A program made the translations under genes and the position numbers. Below, piece after piece: positions 26,542 through 35,606 of a DNA stretch of 39,747 nucleotides. Numbering within the stretch: position 1 is the first letter of the stretch; every line of letters begins with the position of its first letter. The stretch comes from CAZMFZ01 sp964565665 (GTDB lineage: Bacteria > Bacteroidota > Bacteroidia > Cytophagales > UBA9547), in assembly GCA_964565665.1 (NCBI GenBank), contig CAZMFZ010000019.1:1-39747 (forward strand). Reading direction: 5' to 3'. Under the pieces are notes generated by a model. It saw nothing but the letters and a program-made list of their open reading frames with translations. It did no database searches and was not told the origin of the DNA.

Positions 26542-26611
26542 ATTTATCATTTTTTTTGCGAAGCCAATTCATATCTAACACAACTTCTTAATTACAAAAT
26601 ACCATATAGCT

Positions 26612-27322
26612 ATGCCAAATAAACTAATAGTGGTAACGGGTGGAACAAAAGGAATTGGCAGAGCTATTATTGAAAAATTTGCTGCTCAAGGCTTTGATAT
26701 AGCTACCACCGCCAGAAAATTGGATAATCTGCAAGAATTAAAACTTGATATTGAAACCCGATTTGCCAATGTAAATCTCAATTTCATTGCAGCCGATTTA
26801 TCTGTAAAATCAGAAGTAGAAAAGTTTGGAAAGTTTGTTTTAGATTTAGAGCAACCCATTCAAATTTTAGTAAACAACACTGGTTTTTTTGTGCCAGGGC
26901 AAATTCACAGCGAAGCCGAAGGGCAGTTAGAATTGATGATTAACACCAATTTGTACAGTGCTTATTATCTTTCTCGAGCTCTAATTAATGGTATGATTGT
27001 CCAGAAAAGCGGGCATGTATTCAATATTTGTTCTACAGCAAGTACCATGCCTTACGTAAATGGCGGCTCTTATTGTATTTCTAAATTTGCTTTGTATGGC
27101 ATGACCAAAGTATTGCGAGAAGAAATGAAAGCTTACAACATAAAGGTGACGGCTATTTTGCCAGGCGCCACCAAAACAGCCAGTTGGGACGGTGTAAATC
27201 TGCCTGACGAGCGGTTTGTCAAAGCCAGCGATGTATCAGAAGCCATTTTTTCGGCATATAGTTTATCTGCTTCCGCCACTATTGAAGAAATATTGATTAG
27301 GCCACAATTGGGCGATATTTGA
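26612..27322 (+). CDS. Short-chain dehydrogenase/reductase
   Basis: NAD(P)-dependent oxidoreductase with a Rossmann fold, 236 residues. TGGTKGIGR (9-17) is the cofactor glycine motif; A-A-D-L follows at about 60-63; NNTG (88-91) replaces the usual NNAG; the catalytic residues are Ser141, Tyr154 and Lys158 (Y-C-I-S-K). It ends with a short I-R-P-Q-L-G-D-I tail. The NNTG variant is unusual but tolerated. The substrate cannot be inferred; quinone or 3-oxoacyl reductase relatives are possible. It is convergent with the polysaccharide-export operon. Confidence 0.88.
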   Translation: MPNKLIVVTGGTKGIGRAIIEKFAAQGFDIATTARKLDNLQELKLDIETRFANVNLNFIAADLSVKSEVEKFGKFVLDLEQPIQILVNNTGFFVPGQIHSEAEGQLELMINTNLYSAYYLSRALINGMIVQKSGHVFNICSTASTMPYVNGGSYCISKFALYGMTKVLREEMKAYNIKVTAILPGATKTASWDGVNLPDERFVKASDVSEAIFSAYSLSASATIEEILIRPQLGDI

Positions 27323-27323
27323 G

Positions 27324-27420
27324 TCATATAGCTTTTGCCATTTCTAACACCGCCACAATACTGAAGGTGATGTTGGAAATGAGTGGTTGGTAATTTTCTT
27401 CTTTCCCGCTTAAAAGTTTA
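27324..27420 (-). pseudogene. Possible 3' remnant of an unidentified gene downstream of wzc
   Basis: Immediately downstream of the Wzc-like stop, the minus strand reads S-G-K-E-E-N-Y-Q-P-L-I-S-N-I-T-F-S and then I-V-A-V-L-E-M-A-K-A-I before TGA at 27324-27326, which looks more like a real protein C-terminus than chance. The 5' part is missing: upstream, this frame only shadows the Wzc C-terminus. I cannot name the family. If real, a gene was deleted here and only its end remains. Confidence 0.25.
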
Positions 27421-29859
27421 AGCGTATCTCTTGCGTTTAAAAAGGCGTTTAAAAGAAGTCCAAAAGCCTTTTTTCTCTACATCTTCGCCTTCATAATAGC
27501 CGTTACCATACTTTGAGTTTCTATAATAGCCATATTTATAGCCGTAGCCATAGTTTTTGCTAATATCGTAATCGTTAAAAATATATACTAAATTTTTTAC
27601 AATTCCATTCTGAACCATCTCATTAAGGTCTTTCAAAAATTTAGTTTGCGTATAGCCATGCCTTACAATGTAAATATTAATGTCTGAAAACTGCATCAAA
27701 GGCAAGGCATCTGTCACTAGCCCAATTGGTGGGGTATCTATCACTACATAATCGTATATTTTTTTTAACTCGGTTACAAGCTCATACATGCGGGGCGAGG
27801 CAATAAGCTCAGCAGGGTTAGGCGGAATAGAGCCCGAAGATATGAAATAGAAATTTTCCACTTCTGTTGTCATCGTTATCTCCTCTAAGTTTGCCTTATT
27901 CACCAAATAGTTGCTCAACCCCAATTGCCCACGAGAATTAAGGTCGAGATATACTTTTGGCTTTCTCAAATCGGCACCTACCAATACAATTTTTTTGCCC
28001 GAAACGGCAAGGGCAGATGAAATATTTACCGATGAAAACGTTTTGCCTTCGGCACTGAGCGAGGAAGTAATTAAGATCACTTTTTGCTCTGGCTTTGGTA
28101 GAAAATAATAGAGGTTTGCCCGTATCGACCGAAATGATTCTGCCAAACTAGACTTTGGTTTATTCACCATTACCATCTTTGTTTCGTCAGGAATATGCCC
28201 AATAGAGCCCAGAAATGGCATATTGCACACATTTGTGATATCGTCCTTTTCCATTATGCGGTAGTTGCTTATGTATTTGAAGAGTACAAAAGCAAGCGGA
28301 AGCATCAGTGCAATTATAATATTTGTCGAATACACTTTAGTGGCTATAGGATAGGGAGCACCGCTTACAAAGGCATTGTCTATGATTTTGGTGTCTGATA
28401 CATTTCCTGCGCGGGTAATGGCTAGTTCCGATTTTTTCTTCAACAGAATATTATACAGCTCTTCATTTATTTTATATTTTCTTTTAAGCTCAATGTATTT
28501 CCTTTCATTATCCAATATACTGGAAGTAAGTTTTGTTACTTGTTCTATTCGACTGTTTATATCTTTGAAAAGCAGTTGATTGGAATTTTCTACATTTTTT
28601 ATTACTTCGATAATATTCTTTTTTACTTGGTTAATTTTATTTTCATTATCAATTCTAAATGGACTTTGCAGATTTTCCGTTTTAAATGCTGTGTTTTGCT
28701 TCATTTTCAACTCAGCTAGCTGTATCAACAATTGGTTCAAATTAGCATCTGCAATGCCTATGCTCGAAGGAGCAACAATATCTGTATAGTCAGATTGCTC
28801 TTTTAAGTATTTTTTCAAATACTCGAAATAACGTTGATTCAAAGCATATTTGGCTTTCTCCTCTTCCAGCATTTCAAGTTTTACAAATCGTTTCTCGGCA
28901 ATTGATTCTACATTCGAGCTATTGAATTTTTTTCTGTACAAAATCATGCGATTTTCAAGTACGGCCAAAGTGTCGGAAATTAACTCAAGCTGTTTGTCAA
29001 TAAAGCCAATGGTGCGTTCCTGAGTTAGGTTTTTATCGTTAAGGCTTATTTTTACAAAAGAAAAGCAATGGTTGTTAATAAAATCCTTCTCTCGTTCCAC
29101 ACAAGTTCCTTGCGTATTTACCGATAAAATAGAGCTATTTTTATCATATTGCATCACTTTTACTTTGTTTGAAAATTCTGTAATTACACCTTGCAAAGCA
29201 TTGATAACGATTATGTACTTGCCACCTACAGCCGGATTCCAGTCATTTTGAGCGGTTTTCACTGTAAATTTGAAACCATTTATACTATAGGCTTTATTAA
29301 ATTCATATTCTGGAGTGGCCGATTCACTTTCATCGTTTTCCTTAAATGACAATTTGAATTTGCCATTTTTAACAACTGTCAGTTTTATTTTTTTGAAAAA
29401 GGGAATATTGTTGTTCGAATCAGGAAATTCTAATCTGAATGTGTTGAACCTATAAACCTCGGTATCTTTAAATTGCCCTTTTATCCAATAGGTCACTTTC
29501 CAATCCATACTTTTTACAGTTTCTTCTATGAGCCGTTTCGATTGAAAAATCTTTATCTCATTGTTCAAATTATAAGTGCGGTAAGGCGATTCCGGGCGGG
29601 CAGCAGGGTCGAGTGGATTGATATTTTGACTCACATCTTTCACAAGCACTGTAGCAGAGAGTGAATAAACCGTATTGGTATAGCGTAAATACAAATAGCA
29701 ACCTACGCCCGAAATTACTGCAGCAATTAAAAACAGATGCCAATGGCTCAATATTCTATGAAACCAACGTTCGTATTTTATTGTGTCAATTTTCTGGAAT
29801 GTTGTTTTATTGTGTGTTTCTTCCACTTTATCGTCTGTTGAGTAAATTGCTGAAAGCAA
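27418..29859 (-). CDS. Polysaccharide co-polymerase / BY-type tyrosine autokinase (Wzc-like)
   Basis: 813 residues, inner membrane. An N-terminal Wzz-type helix (about 40-59) and a second helix before the cytoplasmic domain (about 515-535) flank a long periplasmic coiled-coil region. The BY-kinase domain follows: Walker A S-L-S-A-E-G-K-T (about 600-607), Walker A' VLVGADLRKP (Asp630), Walker B VIDTPP (Asp708). It ends in a tyrosine-rich tail (about 764-790, around ten Tyr), the autophosphorylation cluster that sets chain length and export. The start overlaps the Wza-like gene by 32 bp, so it is translationally coupled. The K/R-rich end K-R-L-F-K-R-K-R-Y-A is notable. Confidence 0.93.
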   Translation of the reverse strand: MLSAIYSTDDKVEETHNKTTFQKIDTIKYERWFHRILSHWHLFLIAAVISGVGCYLYLRYTNTVYSLSATVLVKDVSQNINPLDPAARPESPYRTYNLNNEIKIFQSKRLIEETVKSMDWKVTYWIKGQFKDTEVYRFNTFRLEFPDSNNNIPFFKKIKLTVVKNGKFKLSFKENDESESATPEYEFNKAYSINGFKFTVKTAQNDWNPAVGGKYIIVINALQGVITEFSNKVKVMQYDKNSSILSVNTQGTCVEREKDFINNHCFSFVKISLNDKNLTQERTIGFIDKQLELISDTLAVLENRMILYRKKFNSSNVESIAEKRFVKLEMLEEEKAKYALNQRYFEYLKKYLKEQSDYTDIVAPSSIGIADANLNQLLIQLAELKMKQNTAFKTENLQSPFRIDNENKINQVKKNIIEVIKNVENSNQLLFKDINSRIEQVTKLTSSILDNERKYIELKRKYKINEELYNILLKKKSELAITRAGNVSDTKIIDNAFVSGAPYPIATKVYSTNIIIALMLPLAFVLFKYISNYRIMEKDDITNVCNMPFLGSIGHIPDETKMVMVNKPKSSLAESFRSIRANLYYFLPKPEQKVILITSSLSAEGKTFSSVNISSALAVSGKKIVLVGADLRKPKVYLDLNSRGQLGLSNYLVNKANLEEITMTTEVENFYFISSGSIPPNPAELIASPRMYELVTELKKIYDYVVIDTPPIGLVTDALPLMQFSDINIYIVRHGYTQTKFLKDLNEMVQNGIVKNLVYIFNDYDISKNYGYGYKYGYYRNSKYGNGYYEGEDVEKKGFWTSFKRLFKRKRYA

Positions 29860-30688
29860 GTGTTATGGTGAGAATAAGCGTTAATGACGATACTACCAGT
29901 GAAATATTAGGAATGGCATAGGTTTTCACAACTTTAGCTCGCAATGGTTCTATTATCACAATATCGTTGGGCAATAAATAGATTTGAGGCTTGGTAAGCA
30001 AATCTTGATTGGCCATATTCACGTAGTAAATATGAGCGGTATTGCCTTGGTTTCTCACTATTTTAATGTTGGCTCTGTCGGAAAAATCAGTAAATCCGCC
30101 AGCAATAGCTATAGCTTCTAGTAGAGTCAGTTTATCTGTAGGTGCAAATAGCCGACCTTGAGTACTTATCTCCCCCATCATATAAATATAATAATTAAGC
30201 ATTCGCACATTGGCAGTGGTATTGTCTAATATTTCATTCACTTTTTGCTGCACAAGCAATTGCGATTGTTTCAGGCTTAGGTTGCTCACATTAATTTTAC
30301 CCAACACAGGGAAAATCACAAATCCACTATCGCTTACAGTATAGCCTGTGATACCTCCTGCCTGTTGTGTACCGCCATTATTCCCACTGTTCATGCTTAT
30401 ATTTCCTTGTTGTGAAAGCGAAGAAAGGTCGTATTCGCCTTTCGCAAGGCTAGTGAGGCTTATCGATAGCACATCACTTGGCTTGAGCTTGTATTCGAAC
30501 GGTTGGTAAATGAGGGTAGTATCTGTAAGCCGCAGCTCTTTCAGCGTTTTTCTTTTGTAATCTTTTACAATTAATTGTTTTTTTACAGGTACGCATTGCC
30601 ACAATATTGCAAGTAAACACAGGGCAAATATTTGGTGGATAGATTTGGTTTTCAATCGATTATATAACATCCATGAAGTTTTTTTCAA
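29828..30688 (-). CDS. Polysaccharide export outer-membrane protein (Wza-like, PES/SLBB domains)
   Basis: 286 residues. The N-terminal signal has a lipobox-like I-L-W-Q-C (Cys32), so it is probably a lipoprotein. The polysaccharide-export domain (about 63-155) includes YKLKPSDVLSISL; an SLBB domain follows (about 165-240, M-G-E-I-S-T-Q-G-R); and a C-terminal hydrophobic helix (about 261-281) may cross the membrane. It forms the translocation channel working with the Wzc-like kinase, whose gene overlaps its 3' end. Its own start overlaps the ABC permease gene by 29 bp. A Gly/Asn/Gln-rich insertion (about 92-112) interrupts the export domain. Confidence 0.9.
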   Translation of the reverse strand: MKKTSWMLYNRLKTKSIHQIFALCLLAILWQCVPVKKQLIVKDYKRKTLKELRLTDTTLIYQPFEYKLKPSDVLSISLTSLAKGEYDLSSLSQQGNISMNSGNNGGTQQAGGITGYTVSDSGFVIFPVLGKINVSNLSLKQSQLLVQQKVNEILDNTTANVRMLNYYIYMMGEISTQGRLFAPTDKLTLLEAIAIAGGFTDFSDRANIKIVRNQGNTAHIYYVNMANQDLLTKPQIYLLPNDIVIIEPLRAKVVKTYAIPNISLVVSSLTLILTITLAFSNLLNRR

Positions 30689-31520
30689 CTTTGTTAAAAA
30701 GTATGATTCCTATAAAAAGTGTAATAAGCATAAATACAAAAGCATAGCCCAAATGTAACCAGTCGAACAAGCCTGAACCAAACAAGCCAAACCTAAATGT
30801 TTCGATTACAGGAGCCATAGGGTTGAACCAAAGTATCGATTTGTATTGCTGTGGAATATTTGAAAGCGGATAAATAACAGGCGTGGCATACATAGCCAAT
30901 TGAACACCAAATGAAATTAGAAATGTCAAATCGCGGTATTTGGTAGTGAGCGATGAGAAAATAATGCCAAAGCCCAGCCCCAAACCTGCTAGAATTAAAA
31001 GTAAAACAGGAAATAGTAACAAATGTAGGTTAGGCTCAAAACGATACCCCAAAAAATAGTGAACTATTAAAACGACAATAAATAGGCCGAATTGAATGCC
31101 AAAACTTATAAAATTTGTAATAGTGTCGGAAATGGGTACAACCAAGCGTGGGAAATATACTTTTCCGAAAATATTGGCATTGGTAATGAAAGTATTGGAA
31201 GTTTTGGTGAGGCAGGTTGAAAAATAATTCCACATCAATAATCCCGACATGTAAAATACCATTGGTGGAATGCCGTTAGTCGATATATTGGCAACTTTAT
31301 TGAAAATAATCGTAAATGTGATTGTGGTAAGTAGCGGTTGGATGATAAACCATAGTGGACCTAGAATGGTCTGTTTGTACAAAGCAACAAAATCTCTGCG
31401 TACAAAAAGTAGAACCAAATCTCTATATCGCCAAAGCTCTTTAAAATTAATTTCCAACAAACCAGTTTTCGGTTTTATAACCAAACTCCACGATTCGTCA
31501 TTTTCAATATTCATAATCAA
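30660..31520 (-). CDS. ABC-2 type polysaccharide exporter permease (Wzm-like)
   Basis: 286 residues with an N-terminal cytoplasmic segment (LWRYRDLVLLFVRRDFVALYKQ) and about six transmembrane helices, including the W-N-Y-F and Y-A-T-P-V-I-Y-P segments characteristic of O-antigen/capsule export permeases. It should pair with a nucleotide-binding Wzt subunit to export undecaprenyl-linked polysaccharide, but no ATPase gene lies in this operon or elsewhere in the window. It is the first gene of a three-gene overlapping operon (permease, Wza-like, Wzc-like). Confidence 0.92.
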   Translation of the reverse strand: MIMNIENDESWSLVIKPKTGLLEINFKELWRYRDLVLLFVRRDFVALYKQTILGPLWFIIQPLLTTITFTIIFNKVANISTNGIPPMVFYMSGLLMWNYFSTCLTKTSNTFITNANIFGKVYFPRLVVPISDTITNFISFGIQFGLFIVVLIVHYFLGYRFEPNLHLLLFPVLLLILAGLGLGFGIIFSSLTTKYRDLTFLISFGVQLAMYATPVIYPLSNIPQQYKSILWFNPMAPVIETFRFGLFGSGLFDWLHLGYAFVFMLITLFIGIILFNKVEKNFMDVI

Positions 31521-31551
31521 TTAATAAATTCTCTATTTTTCTATTAGAGGG

Positions 31552-31582
31552 TAAAGATAAATGTATTAGATGAGAGCCACAA
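31552..31582 (-). promoter_or_regulatory. Candidate promoter of the polysaccharide-export operon
   Basis: On the minus strand TATCTTTA (31552-31559) differs by one base from TAnnTTTG and is preceded by TTG (31580-31582) at 20 bp. The leader would be about 30 nt before the permease start. Confidence 0.4.
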
Positions 31583-31715
31583 TTTATTTGCTTACCAAGC
31601 CACAGTCAAGTGGATTAAGCCATTGAAAATATAATACTAAAAAATAGTTTTTTAAAGGATGGAATTCAAAATTAAATCAAAATTTGGTTTTGAGGCAGTT
31701 TTACAGTAATTTAAT

Positions 31716-34682
31716 ATGTTGATTGATAAAAATAAAATGTCGGATCTAAAACACAAATCAAAAGAGGAGCTTATTTCCGAGATTCATAAGCAAAGGGCAG
31801 CACTTGACAAATGCTACAATCAGCTGCATATTCTCACCAAAGGAAATACTGAAATCTTTTCTGAAAGCTCCCAAAATCTATATTACAGCATTGCCAACTT
31901 GGCGGTAAAAACCGTGAATCTAGAGCAGCTTTTCAACGATATTCATGCCTTACTCAAAAAAGTAATCGATGTAAATAATTTCCTTATTGCCCTCTATGAC
32001 AGCCGATTAGAATACATAAGCTTCCCTTATTATCTAGATGAAAACTTCGGAACTGTAGTACAAACTATCAAACGAAAAATATCAAAAGGGCTCACAGAGT
32101 ATAATATTTTTCATGGCTCGCCACTATTCTTATATGAGGAAGATATTAACAAGCTAATTGATGAAAAAAAGGTGGTGATGACGGGCAAAATCCCCAAAAT
32201 ATGGATGGGTGTGCCTTTAAAATTGGAGGATAAAATAATTGGATTAATAGGTATAAAAAGCTACAACCACCGCAATAAATACAATTTAAAGCACTTAGAA
32301 ATGCTTGATTTTATCTCAGGGCAAATAGCCATTGCCATAGAGCGGAAGCGAAACGAAGAGAAACTGAATTTTCAAAATGCCCGAATCAAGGCCATTTTTG
32401 AGAGTAGCTCGCATTTGATGTGGTCGGTCGATCGAAAGTTGGCACTCACTTCTTACAATCACAATTATGCCGATAGCATATTATTGTTGCATGGTTCGCC
32501 CCCAGAATTGGAGGCAATACCCGAAAATTTGCACAAAATACTATCAAGTGGTGAATATGTAAATATGGTACTTTCTAAGTATCAATTGGCCTTTGAAGGC
32601 AAGCCTCAAATATTTGAATCAAGCAATGTTCTGCCTGAAGGCAAAAAAATTTGGTGGGAAATATTCTTAAATCCTATTTACCAAACCGATGGCACAATAG
32701 AAGAAGTTTCGGGCATAGCGCATGACATTACAGAGAAAAAAATGGCAGAAATTGCCGTTCATGCTAGTGAGGAAAAGTTTAGGGCAATTTTCGAGTCGTT
32801 TCAAGATATTTTTTACCGAACCAAAATGAGTGGTGAAGTGATAATGATAAGCCCTTCCATAATTGAAGCCACGGGCTATACTCCAGATGAAGTAATTGGT
32901 AGAAAAATCAAGGAATTTTATCAAAATCCTGGTAGCAACAGGCTTTTTGAGCGTGAATTGCTCAGAAACGGTACGGTAAAAAACTACGAAACAGCTATAA
33001 TTACCAAATGGGGAACTGCAATAGAAACCATCTCAAACGTTCGTATAATTTATAATAAAGACAACCAACCTATTGAAATTGAAGGTGTTGCCCGAGATAT
33101 TACTTCGCTCAAACTTGCCAATGAAGAGCTAGTGAAAGCCAAAGAAATGGCCGAAAAGTCATTGAAAGCCAAACAGCTGTTCTTGGCAAACATGAGCCAC
33201 GAAATACGCACCCCAATGAATGGTGTAATTGGCATGATAGATTTGCTTTACAATACTAAGCTTGATGAAGAGCAACAAGATTATGTGCAAACGGTAAAAA
33301 AATCTTCAGAAACGCTACTGCATATTTTGAATGATATTTTGGATCTGTCGAAGCTTGAAGCAGGCAAAATGCAATTGCGACCTTCGCCTATTTCGCTCGA
33401 AACCACAGTTGAAAAATTATTTGCCCTTTTTCAAAATCTTGCCAACGCCAAAAGTGTGAAATTAGAATATAGCATTGCTGAAGATATTCCAATGTATATA
33501 AATGCAGATGAAACACGGCTATTGCAGATCCTTTCAAATCTCACCTCCAACGCCATTAAATTTACCGATAAAGGTACCATTTCGGTAATTGTAAAAAGAG
33601 CAGGCACAAAACGATTAAAATTTGTGGTGCAAGACACTGGCATTGGCATCTCAAAAGAAAATGTGAGAATACTTTTTGATGCTTTCAGCCAAGTAGATGA
33701 TACTTCTTCGAAAACTTATCAAGGTACAGGCTTGGGTTTGGCCATTTCGAAAGAGCTTTGCAGAATGATGGGAGGAACGATAGGCGTGAAATCTAGTTTT
33801 GGAGAGGGAAGTATATTTTGGTTTACCATACAAGAACATGCAGTAGATAAAATAGAACTCGTAAAATCGCTCAACCAAGAAGAAGATCAAAATTATTTGA
33901 CTCGATTTGAGAAAATGTCGCCCAAAATATTATTGGTAGACGACAATCAAATCAATCAAAAAGTGGCAAATGAAATTTTGAAGAAATTGGGTTGCGAGGT
34001 AGATATTGCCAACAATGGCATGGAAGCCATTTTGAAAGTAATAGAATCGCCTTACGATATTATTTTTATGGATATTCAGATGCCAGAAATGGATGGAATA
34101 ACGGCAACAAAAAAAATTAGAGAGCTGAGAATCAAGAAATTAGCTCCAATTATAGCCATGACCGCGTATAGTATGGAAGAAGACAAAGAGCGATTCTTAA
34201 AAGCTGGGATGGACGATTACTTGCCAAAGCCTATACGCTCGGAAGGCATAGTGAAAATGATACGAAAGTGGCTGCTGAAAGAAGATGAAGAGAAGTGGCA
34301 AGACCTTAAAACCAAGAAAGAAACTAAGCTTACGGGCTTTGTAATCAATATTGAAGTGGTAAATCAACTTAAAAATCATATTGAAGATTCTATGATTTTA
34401 GATGTGTTTGAAGACTTCGAAAATGAGACAAAAGATTTGCTTGAAGGCATTGGCAGCAAAGATTGGGAAATAATTCGCTCAAATTTGCATACATTGAAGG
34501 GAAATTCTGCAACTTTGGGAATTGATAAGATGGCCTACTGGGCTACATTGATTGAAGGTAATTTAAAGAAAAATAATACTTCTGATTTTGATTCTGATTT
34601 CTTTAATTTGAATTCCGCATTCGAAGAATTCAAAAACAACTATAAACAAATATTAAACATTCCATCGCATGTCAACGCTTAA
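31716..34682 (+). CDS. Hybrid sensor histidine kinase (GAF-PAS-PAS-HisKA-HATPase-REC-HPt)
   Basis: 988 residues, soluble. A short coiled coil (1-45) is followed by GAF (about 65-212), PAS (about 222-340), PAS with PAC (about 352-465), HisKA with the H-box LANMSHEIRTPMNG (His495), HATPase_c (N box S-N-A-I-K-F, G1 D-T-G-I-G-I, G2 T-G-L-G-L-A), REC (about 737-850; phosphoacceptor Asp786 in FMDIQMPEMDG) and a C-terminal HPt domain (His925 in NLHTLKGNSATLG). It contains a whole intramolecular phosphorelay. With no transmembrane helix, the signal is cytoplasmic. The following response regulator overlaps by 14 bp and is the likely final receiver. It is divergent from the polysaccharide operon, which may be its target; that is inference. 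Confidence 0.95.
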   Translation: MLIDKNKMSDLKHKSKEELISEIHKQRAALDKCYNQLHILTKGNTEIFSESSQNLYYSIANLAVKTVNLEQLFNDIHALLKKVIDVNNFLIALYDSRLEYISFPYYLDENFGTVVQTIKRKISKGLTEYNIFHGSPLFLYEEDINKLIDEKKVVMTGKIPKIWMGVPLKLEDKIIGLIGIKSYNHRNKYNLKHLEMLDFISGQIAIAIERKRNEEKLNFQNARIKAIFESSSHLMWSVDRKLALTSYNHNYADSILLLHGSPPELEAIPENLHKILSSGEYVNMVLSKYQLAFEGKPQIFESSNVLPEGKKIWWEIFLNPIYQTDGTIEEVSGIAHDITEKKMAEIAVHASEEKFRAIFESFQDIFYRTKMSGEVIMISPSIIEATGYTPDEVIGRKIKEFYQNPGSNRLFERELLRNGTVKNYETAIITKWGTAIETISNVRIIYNKDNQPIEIEGVARDITSLKLANEELVKAKEMAEKSLKAKQLFLANMSHEIRTPMNGVIGMIDLLYNTKLDEEQQDYVQTVKKSSETLLHILNDILDLSKLEAGKMQLRPSPISLETTVEKLFALFQNLANAKSVKLEYSIAEDIPMYINADETRLLQILSNLTSNAIKFTDKGTISVIVKRAGTKRLKFVVQDTGIGISKENVRILFDAFSQVDDTSSKTYQGTGLGLAISKELCRMMGGTIGVKSSFGEGSIFWFTIQEHAVDKIELVKSLNQEEDQNYLTRFEKMSPKILLVDDNQINQKVANEILKKLGCEVDIANNGMEAILKVIESPYDIIFMDIQMPEMDGITATKKIRELRIKKLAPIIAMTAYSMEEDKERFLKAGMDDYLPKPIRSEGIVKMIRKWLLKEDEEKWQDLKTKKETKLTGFVINIEVVNQLKNHIEDSMILDVFEDFENETKDLLEGIGSKDWEIIRSNLHTLKGNSATLGIDKMAYWATLIEGNLKKNNTSDFDSDFFNLNSAFEEFKNNYKQILNIPSHVNA

Positions 34683-35049
34683 AAAAGTGCTCATTGCAGA
34701 AGATAGTTCGGTAATTCAAAACCTCACCAAGAAAATTCTTCAGCAACAAGATTATGAAATCAAGTCGGTAAAAAATGGTCAGGAATTGCTCAAAGCCATT
34801 GAAACTGAAAATTTTGATGTAATTCTGCTCGATATTAATATGCCGATTGTTAATGGCATTGAGTGTGCCAAAGCCATTCGCGCTATGGCCGACCCTATAA
34901 AATCGCAAACCCCGCTCATTGCCATTACAGGCAACGCTCTCAACTTTACAGTAGATTATTTTAAATCAGTAGGCTTCAATGAATATTTGCAAAAGCCCCT
35001 CAATTTTGATTTGCTGGTAGATTTAGTGAGCAAGTATACCAATGCTTAA
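34669..35049 (+). CDS. Single-domain response regulator (CheY-like)
   Basis: 126 residues, only a REC domain: acidic pair Glu11/Asp12, phosphoacceptor Asp55 in LLDINMP, Thr87 and Lys109 in the conserved positions. There is no DNA-binding or enzymatic output domain, so it acts by protein contact or as a phosphate shuttle. Its ATG lies inside the end of the hybrid kinase gene (14-bp overlap), indicating coupled synthesis and a cognate pair. Confidence 0.93.
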   Translation: MSTLKKVLIAEDSSVIQNLTKKILQQQDYEIKSVKNGQELLKAIETENFDVILLDINMPIVNGIECAKAIRAMADPIKSQTPLIAITGNALNFTVDYFKSVGFNEYLQKPLNFDLLVDLVSKYTNA

Positions 35050-35093
35050 GTCAAAAGGTAGATTAGCCCCTTGTATAATTTAAACTTCCAAAA

Positions 35094-35483
35094 ATGGACG
35101 ATATATCTGAAGCGAAGCGTTATTTGCAAAATGCAAAAACATTTCTAAGCGAAAAAGCACGGAAAGAGGAAGGGTATTATATTGATAAAAAATATGTGAA
35201 GTTGGCTGGCCATGCCGCTTATTCTGGGGTATTGGTGGCACTAGATTCGCTGCTAGGCACTAAGAAGAAAGGAAGGAAAAGTGTAGAGTGGTATAAAGAA
35301 GAAATTTCAAAAATGGACAAAAAACTACCCTTATATTTCAACGATGCCTATGAAACTTTACATTTAGCAATGGGGTATGACGGCAATGCCAATGCTAAGG
35401 TTTCGCAAGCAGGCTTAGAATTAGCAGATAATATCATTTCATGGGTGGTTAATAGAAAGCATTTAACTGATGGTATCAAATAA
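35094..35483 (+). CDS. DUF5618-like small helical protein
   Basis: 129 residues, predicted all-helical, cytoplasmic, Lys-rich (K-K-K-G-R-K near the middle). The segment KLAGHAAYSGVLVALDSLL and the later G-Y-D-G-N-A-N region fit a family I recall as DUF5618, whose fold looks HEPN-like. No catalytic RNase motif (Rx4-6H) is obvious. It lies 44 bp after the response regulator and just before a strong terminator, so it may be the last gene of the kinase transcript. Function unknown. Confidence 0.6.
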   Translation: MDDISEAKRYLQNAKTFLSEKARKEEGYYIDKKYVKLAGHAAYSGVLVALDSLLGTKKKGRKSVEWYKEEISKMDKKLPLYFNDAYETLHLAMGYDGNANAKVSQAGLELADNIISWVVNRKHLTDGIK

Positions 35484-35497
35484 AAAACCCAAATAAT

Positions 35498-35520
35498 AAG
35501 CCCCTCGGGGGCTTTTCTTT
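35498..35520 (+). terminator. Rho-independent terminator after the DUF5618-like gene
   Basis: AAGCCCC (35498-35504), loop, GGGGCTT (35508-35514) followed by TTCTTTT. A GC-rich stem with a T-rich tail; it ends the kinase/response-regulator/DUF5618 transcript. Confidence 0.85.
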
Positions 35521-35606
35521 TATGAAATGTCCTTAAGGGAATTCCATACCCACACTTCACCAGTATTTGGCCTTCCCATTGTTCCGCTCAAAAATCAATT
35601 ATAGCA

